This document shows, piece by piece, positions 37,451 through 46,900 of a stretch of 64,000 nucleotides of DNA (within the stretch, counting starts at the first letter, position 1; every line of letters starts with the position of its first letter). The translations under genes and the position numbers were made by a program. Source of the stretch: Lunularia cruciata (taxonomy: Eukaryota; Streptophyta; Marchantiopsida; Lunulariales; Lunulariaceae). The notes under the pieces were generated by a model, which was not told the origin of the DNA, did no database searches, and saw only the letters and a program-made list of their open reading frames with translations. The DNA lies in NCBI GenBank assembly GCA_948567375.1, contig OX419757.1, forward strand, positions 39,742,001-39,806,000, written 5' to 3'.

Positions 37451-37960
37451 AGTTGATGGGATTCTATCGTAGATTTGTCAAAGACTTCTCCAAGGTTGCA
37501 CAACCTTTAACAACACTACTTGGCAAGAGGAAGAAGTGGACATGGGGAACCACACAAGAGTTGGCCTTTCAAGAATTGAAAGCCGTCTTGCTACATGCAC
37601 CAATCTTGAAGTGGTATGACCCAAAATGTCCAATCAAGTTGGCTACAAATGCATCAAGCGTAGCAATAAGAGCAGTCCTACAACAAGAGTGGCATGACGG
37701 ATGGCATCCAATTGCATATTTCTCTCAAAAGTTATTACCGGTAGAGCACAACTACCACACCACAGAACAAGAAGAATTGGTCATTGTTCTGGCAACCAAG
37801 CATTGGAAACACTATCTGGGCGAGAAGGCATTTGTAATAAAGACAGACCACAAACCTCTAGTCTACCTTGAGATGCACAAGGATCTATCTCGTTGCCAGA
37901 TTCGGTGTGCAGTAATGACAATGCTTCAATATGAAAATCACCTACATGGAAAGTAAGAAG
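37447..37960 (+). pseudogene. TE-A RNase H remnant
   Basis: It carries FYRRFVKDFSKVAQPLT, then KLATNASSVAIRAVLQQEW in which the first catalytic Asp is replaced by Asn, then HTTEQEELVIVLATKHW and IKTDHKPL. It ends before the last Asp (LADAF is found in another frame). Confidence 0.8.
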
Positions 37961-38034
37961 CAACTTGCAGATGCATTCACCCGCATGCCAATGGCAAACA
38001 ACTTGGTGGCAGAGGTTAAGATTAACACTGAATT

Positions 38035-38362
38035 TTGGCTGCTACAAAAATTGATCCACAGATTGTAGAAGTGCAATTATCCAAAGACATCACTAGCACC
38101 CAAGGACTCACCTTTTGTGATGGCAGATTATGGATCCCAAATGTCCTAGAATTATGCACCATTATTCTAGCAAAATGTCATGATTCGGCCATTGCAAGTC
38201 ATGTTGAAGTGGACAAGACCTTGAATGCAATCCATCACCATTACTATTGGCCTAAGATGAGCAACAACGTGATGGAATATGTGCACAATTTCCTTCTTTG
38301 TCAACAAAACAAAGCTTCTAATCAAGCTCATGTATGGCTCTTTCAACCTCTCCCCATACTTA
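38035..38362 (+). pseudogene. TE-A integrase, zinc-binding domain only
   Basis: It carries RLWIPNVLELC, CHDSAIASHVEVDKTLNAI, HHYYWPKM and FLLCQQNKA, the H2C2 domain. It is cut off after FQPLPI, the usual entry to the catalytic core, at the junction with TE-B1. Confidence 0.8.
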
Positions 38363-38547
38363 GTTGGTGTTGGCACTTGGTGGGGTCTTGCGGTTGCGAC
38401 TTGCGGTTGCAGTTGGTGGTTCGGGTTTGCTGTTGGGGTTACTTTGTCACAACGGAGTTCTTTGGAGATTCCAAAGGAGTTAGCCCTGCAGTACACAGTG
38501 GGTTTACTCTGAGTGGTGCTCGGTATTAGCCTATATCTCAGGTCCCA

Positions 38548-39071
38548 ATGAGGGAGGAGATTGACTCTGAGTTGGAGTTCGACACAACAATTGATTCAAT
38601 TGAGAGTGCACTTGGTGTGTCCGCACCGTTGTTGTGGGACATGGATGAGATTTATGGGGCCTCCAAAGGCCCTAGGCATAACTCTGGTATAGTGGATACC
38701 ATTGAGTTGGATGACTTCATCCAAGAGTTTGACGGCAGTGTGAGCATTGCCACAGATTTGGTCACACTAGTGACCGGTGTTTTGACCTACACCTGGAGTT
38801 ACGGGGTGGTAGGGCTGCTATGGATGGTAGTAGAGGAGCTCCAGTTCATGAAGGACGAGGTGGTAGAGGTGGTGGTAGAGGATCTACACCTAGTAGGGGT
38901 GCAGTACCTGCCCTTACTTCTAACACAGCTATAACTACTCGGATTGAGCAGTTGGAGCAAAGATTGGCTAGTATGGCTATTACTCAGAGGAGATCAGATT
39001 TAGGTGCTTAAGCTTCCACCTCATATGTTGGTGATAGAGATGCTTTGGACTTCATGTGTGGAGCAACATAG
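38548..39071 (+). pseudogene. TE-B1 gag C-terminal region: zinc knuckle and RGG tail
   Basis: In the frame used by the downstream protease, 38739-38780 encodes CEHCHRFGHTSDRC, a perfect C-x2-C-x4-H-x4-C knuckle. It is followed by HEGRGGRGGGRGSTPSRG, an RGG-type RNA-binding tail, and a heptad-like TRIEQLEQRLASMA. Stops at 39009 (TAA) and 39069 (TAG) break the frame before the protease. The gag N-terminus is missing or unrecognisable. Confidence 0.72.
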
Positions 39072-39945
39072 GTGGATGCATCTACAACAGTGACTAGGAG
39101 TGCAATACATGCTCCAGAGCCTAGAGGAGCATCAATGGAGTTGGACCCACAGAGAGGAAGGGTTGGGAGACAGGTCAGACTTCCCAAGTCTTTCACGCTA
39201 TCTGAGGCATTGCATACAACATCCATGGTTCCTAGACGTCCTAGTGCACGTGTGGTAGGTGGTGATGGAGTACATGATGGACTTCCTGCTAGTCAGCCAC
39301 CTGCTACCACACAGACTGAGTCTAGCATGATGTTGGGGGCGGCTCAACTGATTATGCGGCATCCTTTGTTTTCAGCCAATGACATGTTTACATTGGGAGT
39401 TAACCCAACCCCAGTGTTCCGGTTGGCTGCCACATTGTGTGAGAGTAGGGATGGTGCAGTTCCTACTACTAGAGTAGAGGTGGTTGGTAGTGGAGCTGAC
39501 TTGGTTGAGGAGCATGGGATCCATTCACCGACCAGTGGTTTATGGCAGGCAGTAGTGGCTAGACTAGAGGAGTTGCCAGCTAGACCGGCCTTTGAGAGAG
39601 CACGGTTCACACCTGGTGTTGTCCTATTGGATAACCAAAGGGGGATTTTCCATTTGGTGGGACCTTCAAGGAAGGTCTATACACCACAGAGAGTCTTGTT
39701 AGACTCTAGTGCACAATCCCTTATGTTGGGGAAGGCTACAGTTGTTGGTCTGGAGTTAAGGAAGACCGATGTGGAGAGGTGTCTATTTCAGATCCAGACA
39801 TCTCTAGGTGGTGGTTCGACACAATACATCATACTTGGAGAGCTTGTTGTCCAGGTTCAGCTTGGTCATCCGACTGATAGCTCGGTGGTGAGAGCTTAGG
39901 CTATTGCGACGATAGTTGAGTCATATGATGTGCTAGTTGGGGAGT
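39072..39945 (+). pseudogene. TE-B1 gag-protease linker and aspartic protease
   Basis: A 276-codon frame. After a poorly conserved linker (LGAAQLIMRHPLFSANDMF) it carries RVLLDSSAQSLMLGKA, a retropepsin active site with D-S-S-A in place of D-S/T-G-A. It ends in SYDVLVGE, the protease C-terminal hairpin. A TAG at 39897 and an indel near 39945 move the frame; the continuation (YPMGFSIDYWEETTSY) is in the methyltransferase frame. Confidence 0.75.
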
Positions 39946-39949
39946 AGTG

Positions 39950-41029
39950 TTATACCCCATGGGTTTTAGCATTGACTATTGGGAGGAGACAACCTCTTAT
40001 AGACCTGGTTGGCAGTCTGGTGAGGGACGGGTATGTCGCCTAACAGTACGCTTCAGTAGTGGCAGTCTTGGCTCACTATAGTACGGAGCATCAATTCTAG
40101 CTTTCAGTGGTGCAATTACTTGGCATGGTGACTTGTTGGAGGGGAATGCCCATGCAGAGGATACTCCAGTACCAGAGGAGATCACTCGGCTTTGGAGTAC
40201 GAGTGGGATTGTTCCATCCACCTTGGATGTTCCATTGTGGAGTTCAGAGGAGGCATTGCAGCAACATGCAGATCAGTTGGTGCAGTAGGCTTGGAGTGGA
40301 GCCTTCGTACCATTAGGAGATGAGTGTGAGGATGAGCCTCCAAAGGCAATTGCTTTGACACCTCTGGATACCACACTCATTGCTTGGTAGTATCCAGTAG
40401 AGGGGATATGCCTATTGGAGTTGTTTGGTGGGATCAGCACCGGACTAGTTGTCGTGTTACAAGCGGGTATCCGAGTACAGAGATACTTGTATGTAGAGAG
40501 AGATGAGACTGCTAGGCAAGTCTCTCTATATCATGTGGCACACTTGGCCTATCGGTATCCGGAGTTATTACCGATGTCAGCAGTCAGAGGTTACCAAAAG
40601 GCCCAACCAGGAGACATTTCCTTACTGGGGGCGCATGACCTAGAGAGACATGGGCCTATTCACTTGGTGATTTCTGGATGGCCATGTCAGGGACATACAT
40701 ATGCTGGTAGAGGATTAGGTCTTCAAGATCCTTGTTCTGGTGTGTTTTGGGTGATGTTACGGATACTACGACATCTCCAAGTTCATCAGTCTGTTTCTCC
40801 AGCTTACCTTTTGGAGAACGTTCCTTTGATGGGTGATTCTCGCACTAGAGTGGTGGCGAGTACACATCACGTCCATTCTTGGATGGGACCTGCTGTATTG
40901 TTAGATGCACCTAGAGTGGGATCACGGGCTCATCGTCTTTGTCTTTGGTGGACAAACCTCTTACCCAGAGAGGTTCTACAGTGTGCTTATGATGGGATTC
41001 AACGACTTGACCACCCACATCCTTGTTGA
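39950..41029 (+). pseudogene. TE-B1 DNMT3-like cytosine-5 DNA methyltransferase
   Basis: One frame runs from the protease tail (39950) through a linker into a methyltransferase domain starting LELFGGISTGL at 40415. Seen directly, numbering from 40415: motif I LFGGISTG (3-10); motif II acidic residue in YVERDE (Glu28); motif IV SGWPCQGHTYAGRG (catalytic Cys91, codon 40685-40687); motif VI LLENVPLMGD (Glu134-Asn-Val); and APRVGSRAHRLCLWWTNL (165-182), like the A-H-R-x-R-x-W-x-N-L segment of DNMT3 rather than DNMT1/CMT. The enzyme class transfers methyl from S-adenosylmethionine to cytosine C5. The linker carries TAG stops at 40079, 40286 and 40388. The domain itself is open until a frame change near 41010. 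The catalytic residues look intact, but as it stands the gene is broken. Confidence 0.88.
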
Positions 41030-41330
41030 TGATATCTTGGATGTTAGGCATCAGTCTCAGACAATGGTAATGGCTAATAGGTCACCTATGGCAGTAGCAA
41101 ACCTAGTTGGACAGCCTAGAGCCACATTTCCCACACTCATGAGTTTCCCAAGCTCTCATGCTTTTTGAGAGGGAGGACCTGGACTTGTTTGGGACTCACA
41201 GTTACATCAGTTGGTGGAGCCCAATGCTGATGAGAGAGAGCGGGCAATGGGTTTTTGCACCGGTATTACCGCTGTTCTAGTAGTGTTAGAGGCATCCAGG
41301 CATCAGGTCAGGCTATGGACCTGAACTGTT
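41010..41330 (+). pseudogene. TE-B1 methyltransferase C-terminal part, shifted frame
   Basis: After a frameshift the domain continues in another frame with VDDILDVRHQSQ and, near 41230-41256, DERERAMGFCTG. This resembles the R-E-x-x-x-G-F block near the C-terminus of C5 methyltransferases (motif IX-X region). Comparison with TE-B2 (56130-56160) shows a 4-base length difference at the break point (41010-41020), so one copy has an indel. Confidence 0.65.
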
Positions 41331-41698
41331 TGACCTGGATTGTGAGCCTTGGCTTGGCAGAGTAGCATAGGATGCACTTGATAGGCATCACCACTCGGAC
41401 ACTTGTGAGCCCTATGCCTATCAAGACGATTCAGGCACATGCTGGGGGCAATGGACCGAGTGGACATGGTATTCTTTGGACACATCCAGTAGCTACCAGG
41501 GAGAGTGGTCTACTTGGAGTCCATCCAAGTGAGCATGGGCTACTTGGATTACACCCTTGGTCCACATGGGATGCAGCTAGAGGACGTGTGGAGCTTGCAG
41601 CCAGAGTGGAGGGAGTTTTTCACACAGAGGTTGGGACCTCTAGTGGTCGGAAGCATGACACTATTGCTCCCAAGGGCCCAGTGTAGTAGCCAATCAGT
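41330..41698 (+). other. TE-B1 methyltransferase-RT linker
   Basis: A 104-codon frame (41372-41686) in the same phase as the RT, containing repeats of a short GLLG-x-HP unit (ESGLLGVHPSEHGLLGLHPW). No known domain. It probably separates methyltransferase from RT in the polyprotein. Confidence 0.4.
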
Positions 41699-42499
41699 AT
41701 GTCTTCCACTCTTACTATAGTTATAGAGGATACTTGGGAGCCAGATCTTGGACCCAAGCTTATTAGAGAGGAAAGACGGAGGGTTTGGAGGTTCTTGAGG
41801 AGTCACACGAGTTGTTTTGCCTTTAGTATGAAGGATTTGGGTGCTCTAAAGGGACCTGGTATACAGATTGAGCTGACTAGCAACACACCAGTTTTCTGAC
41901 GTCCTTATCAATATAGTGATATGGAGAGGACATTGATTCAGAGCCGGAGTAGTGACCTTTTCGAGGCTGGTTTGGTGGAGATTTCACATGGAGAGTATGC
42001 ATCAGCGACAATGATGCCAGCCAAGAAAGATATGCATGGCAACTATACAGATAGGCGGATGTGTGGAGATTTCTGTCCTATCAACCAACATACTAGGGCT
42101 GATTGGTATGCCATGCCTACATCGGAGGAGATTTTTGATGCGATTGGGCATGCCAAGGTCTTTAGTACTTTGGATCTTCGAGCGGGATATCATCAATTGC
42201 CAATCAAGGAGGAGGATAAGTCCAAGACAACATTTTGGGCTATCGATCCTCATGGCAAGGATGTGTTATATCAGTGGAGGTTCTTACCATTTGGGTTAAA
42301 GAACGCTCCTGCTGAGTTCCATAGGGTCATGGATAGGATCCTAGCTGGATTGGATTTTGCTTGGTGTTATATTGATGACATTTTGGTTTATAGCACTACT
42401 GTGGAGGAGCATGAGAGACAGTTGTTGGAGGTGTTTGAGAGGTTGAGATCTCATGGACTCAAATTACATATTAGGAAGTGTAAGTTCTTCCATGAGTAG
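41699..42499 (+). pseudogene. TE-B1 reverse transcriptase
   Basis: It carries a pre-RT segment (FLRSHTSCFAFSMKDLGAL), a TGA at 41897, then a 193-codon frame with KKDMHGNYTDRRMCGDF, FSTLDLRAGYHQL (motif A Asp85), FLPFGLKNAPAEFHRVMD and CYIDDILVYS (Asp152-Asp153). This is a canonical Ty3/gypsy RT with catalytic residues intact. A TAG at 42497 separates it from RNase H; the TAG stands where gypsy elements usually have Gln (HE-x-VEYLGH). Confidence 0.9.
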
Positions 42500-42508
42500 G
42501 TTGAGTAT

Positions 42509-43194
42509 TTGGGTCACACTATCTATCCCAAAAGACTTGGTGTTCAGCAGACCAAGGTGGAGGCTATTGCACGTATTTCTCGGCCTACGGATGTGAGCAG
42601 AGTGCGAGCATTCCTTGGGTTGGTGAACTTTTATTGCCGCTATGTTAGAGGATTTAGTGCCATTGCCAAGGCCTTGACAAAGCTAACCAAGCTTACACAA
42701 GAGTGGTGTTGGGGAGATGAGCAGGAGAGAGCTTTTGTAGAGCTCAAGGAGAGGTTGACATCTCCTCCTATTTTGAGGAGACCAATCAGGGGACGACCAT
42801 TTCAGGTTCACACTGATTGGAGTATGTTGGAGCTTGGAGTGGTGCTCACCCAACATGATGATGAGGGGAAGGAGTTTGTGGTGGCCTATGCTAATCGCTC
42901 CAACACTTCAGCGGAGGCAAAGTATAGTTCATATGAGGGAGAGTGCTTGGCAGCAATTTGGGCAGTAGCACATTTCCGATGTTACCTATTTGGTAACCCC
43001 TTCACTCTCATCACTGATCATCAGCCACTGAAGTGGTTGATAGAGTCCGACAAGCTTTCAAGGAAGCTTGCACGATGGGCTCTGATTTTACAAGAGTATG
43101 ATTTTGCGGTTGTTCACAGACCTGGAGTGGTGAATTGTGATGCAGATGGGTTGAGTAGAAACCCATATCCCAGCCAATAGGATCAGACCGGAGC
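42509..43194 (+). pseudogene. TE-B1 RNase H (and connection)
   Basis: In frame with the RT. It carries FLGLVNFYCRYVRGFS, QVHTDWSMLELG, SYEGECLAAIWAV, LITDHQPLKWL and VNCDADGLSR, so all four RNase H acidic residues are present. It ends with a TAG at 43178, then 14 bases up to the TE-D insertion. When TE-D and one copy of the GAGC duplication are disregarded, this frame joins the integrase frame without a shift. Confidence 0.9.
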
Positions 43195-43873
43195 TGTGAG
43201 CCGGCCTGTCTCTCACTCAGGATGAACCTCTGATGGCTATTATGGTAGCGCACCATGGACTAAGAAGGCAAGGAACCCCAACTCCATCATACTCCTCCAA
43301 GGCTAACACTCCAAGACTCAAGACATTGCTCACTAGAGAACTCAATGAGAGAGAGATAGTTGCAAATGAAAAGATGATGAGTACCTCCTCACTCCTTGTT
43401 TATATACTTGTGAAATAGTTACGTACCAAAGTTACTAATTACCATAGTAACTCAAGTTACTAGACTAAAAGTCAAGTAAAGTCAAAAAGTAGAAAGGAAT
43501 ATCCATTCACATGGGCATATTCCCCTTATCTTGACCCAACCACTAAAGCAAGGATTCCTTCACATGGGCTATCCTTGGACTAAAGAAGAATCCAAAACAA
43601 AAAGGCTTGCGGGCCCAAGAGTTCTCAACTCTTTCCCCAAAGCCAAACACCTAGGAATAATACCAAGTCAACACACTAAAATCCAAAATAGTGGTGCTCA
43701 TCTTTTCTACTTCCTCTAAAGTAAGGTCCCATCTATCTTAGCTATGACTAACTTTAGCTAACCATGACTAATATAGAACCATCCTTTATCTCTATATAAA
43801 TAATATCTCTTAAGTACTTGTAATACCAAGCTAAATATCACAATACCACACACATGCACACATGGGTGTTACA
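43195..43873 (-). repeat. TE-D 3' LTR
   Basis: 679 bp; on the minus strand it starts TGTAACACCC and ends GGCTCACA. A TATA box (AGTATATAAACAAGG on the minus strand) lies near 43400. It differs from the other LTR by one C/T, one G/A, one A/T and one C/A. Confidence 0.95.
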
Positions 43874-43885
43874 TTTACCCCCGGA
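43874..43885 (-). other. TE-D polypurine tract
   Basis: The minus strand reads CCGGGGGTAAA directly before the 3' LTR. Confidence 0.7.
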
Positions 43886-43921
43886 CTAAGTTTTCACTTT
43901 GTCCTCAAAGTGAAGGTCTCT

Positions 43922-46900
43922 CTACCTTCTATGGTACATCTTCAACTTATCATGGTTAATCCTATCAAAGTGTCTTCCTCCCAACTCCTTGAGATCATAG
44001 GTGTAATTGCCCCACACCTTCTCTACTATGAAAGGTCCAAAGTACTTAGGCAAAAACTTCTTTTGCACTCTCTTGAATCGAATGGAATCAAACAACATTA
44101 CCCAATCACCTTCTTTGAAAGGCTCCACCTTCTTCTTGCCTTGCCTCTTGTCATAGCTCTCCTTTTGTTTCCTTTGGGCTTGCTCCACTCGAACCATAGC
44201 AACTGCTCTTGCCTCTTCCAACTCCATGAGTTGATCCTTCCTTGACCTCCCTGCATCACTTCCTTGTGCTTTCTTCAATCTCCTATGAATGCTTTGGAAG
44301 GTAGGAAGATCAAAGTGAATAGGTAAGGTAGACTCAATACCATACACCAATTGGAATGGAGAATATCCAGTGGAAGTCTTCATGGTTGTCCTATACTCCC
44401 ACAAAACTGCATGAATCCTCTTGTCCCAATGATGTTTAGCCCCCTCCATTTCTGCATCTTTGGCCAACATCATGCACAAGGTCTGATTGGTTCTCTCTGC
44501 CAAGCCATTGGAATTTGGCTTATAGGATGTAGTTACTCTATGTGTGATAGAGAAATGTCGTAGCATGGCTGTAGTAATGCTTCCTGTAAACTCTCCTCCT
44601 CTATCAGAAACCAACTCCAAAGGGCATCCAAACCTAGTGATAATGCGTTCATAAAGAAATCTACCCACTTCATCTTCATTCTTGTCCCTCAATGGTCTAG
44701 CCTCAACCCACTTGGTAAGGTAATCAGTAACTACCACAATGTACCAATTGTTCCTTGGGGTTCTATTGAGAGGTCCTACAAAATCAATTCCCCACTTCTC
44801 AAAAGGTCCTAGCAATGGAATTGATCTAAGTGGTGGAGTGGATGTAGACTTTCTAGCAAAAGCTTGACAAACATGACAAGTTTTGCAATAATCAAGACAA
44901 TCCTTGAAAATCCCTCTCCAATGGTAACCTGCATCTAGAATCTTGAAAGCAGTCACCTTTCCTGCAAAGTGTCCTCCACATACTAAACCTTCATGAAACT
45001 CCTTTATGAGTAGGATAGACTCTTCCTTACCCACTGCTCTTCGAAGTAGACCATCTGCTCCTTGGTGAAAAAGAATATCCTCCACCATTGTGTAAGGTCT
45101 AGATCTTGCTGCAAGGGCCTTCCTCTCCCTAGCATGCATCCCTTCTGGATAGTTACCTCTTGTCACAAAATCCACAATCTCCTTGTACTCCATTGGAATC
45201 TCTTGAGTGACTGAGATTGTCATGAGCTCCTCATCCGGGAAGGAATCATCTACTGGCTCATCTCCATCATGATCATAGGCTCTAGATAACAAATTAGCAT
45301 TTGCATGTTTCTTTCCTGGCCTATCCTCAATTGTGTAGTCATACTCAGACAAGAGTATCATCCACCTTGCTAGTCTCCCTTCAACATTAGGCTTGTTGAA
45401 GATGTACTTCAAAGCCTTGTGATCCGTGACAATTGTGGCTTTCCCTCCAATCAAGTAGTGTCTAAACTTCTTGAGACCAAAGATCACTGCCAACCCTTCT
45501 CTCTCTGTGACAGAGTAGTTCTTCTCTGCTGAAACCATCTGCCTACTAGCATAAGCTATTGGATGATCATGCCCATCTTGGTCTAATTGACTAAGAGTGC
45601 ATCCTATAGCTACATTAGAAGCATCAGTGTAGAGGATGAAAGGCTTACTCCAATCAGGTTTAGCAAGAATTGGAGCTACAACAAGGGATTGCTTGAGCTC
45701 CTCAAAAGCTTTGAGAGCCTCCTTGTCTTCCAAAATCACCATGTAATCTACACCCTTCTTCATGTAGATGGTCAATGCATAAGCCTTGTTGGAAAATGAG
45801 AAGATGAACCTCCTATAGTACCCAACCATTCCCAAGAATTGGCGTAACTTTGTCAAGCTTGAAGGGAATGGAAGGTCTAAGATTTTCCTCACCTTCTCAG
45901 GATCAACTGCTATTCCATCCTTGGAGATGATGTGCCCCAAAAGTAGACCTTCTTCACATCCAAAAATGCACTTCTCTGGGTTGAGTGATGCATTTGCCTC
46001 ATCCAAGCGTTGCAAGACTTTGATTAGGTGCTCAAAGTGCTCCTCCTTGCTCCCATAGACACAAAAGTCATCAATGAAATCTCTCACAAATTTCCCAATG
46101 AAAGGTTCAAATACCTTGTTCATGAACCGTTGGAATGTGGCTGGAGCATTGCAAAGCCCAAAAGGCATGACCTTGAAAGCGTAAGTTCCCCAAGGTGTGG
46201 TGAATGTGGTGAGTTGTTGATGCTCTGGTGCAATCTGTATTTGGTTATATCCACTATAACCATCTCCAAAACTGTACCTCTCATGACCTGCAACCTCCTC
46301 CAAGATCTCATCAATGAATGGCAATGGGTAGTAGTCCTTCTTGGTAACAGCATTAAGCTTCTTGTAATCCACACATACCCGAAGCTTGCCATTCTTTTTC
46401 TTCACAATGACAATTGGAGACACCCATTCTGAATTCTCCACCTCAAAGATAAATCCAGCCTCCTTGAGCTTATCAATCTCCTCCTTCACAACCAAAGATA
46501 TTGGTGGGCTAATGCGACGTTGCTTTTGGCGGATTGGTCTTGCATGTGACTCCACCTCTATCTTGTGCTCCTCCAAGGTGACTTCCTTCAAATCCTTGTA
46601 ACTAAAAGCAAACACATGGATGAACTTGCGGAAAATCTCCTCAAATCTCACCTTCTCCTCCTTGGTAACATTTGGACCATACTTGAGGGTAGATAACCTT
46701 CTCTCTACCTCCTCAAGTGTCAATGGTGATTTATCTGGGTCCTTCAAAACCTCTGGCTTAGGTGCAAAATCCATAGCACACAAGGGATACACATCTGAAT
46801 CAGATTCAGATTCATCTTCCTCCGTGGAAGTCTCCTCTTCCATGCTTGTGTCCACACCTGAAGCTCCTTCTTCAGAATCTGATTCCCAATAATTAGAAGA

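Larger units (their letters stand above)
34212..38362 (+). mobile_element. TE-A: truncated Ty3/gypsy element (LTR-A family)
   Basis: A shortened 5' LTR and an initiator-Met primer-binding site are followed in order by gag, zinc knuckle, protease region, RT, RNase H and the first part of integrase. The element stops abruptly after the integrase zinc-binding region at about 38362, where TE-B1 sequence begins. The catalytic core of integrase, any chromodomain and the 3' LTR are missing. Numerous stops make it inactive. Confidence 0.88.

Noticed and set aside
38548-38934. A 128-codon frame as a complete TE-B1 gag
   Set aside because: Its second half is out of frame with the CCHC knuckle and RGG tail, which lie in the protease frame; only the start might be gag.
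40905-41168. Separate gene downstream of the methyltransferase
   Set aside because: It is the methyltransferase C-terminal part after a frameshift, as shown by alignment with TE-B2.
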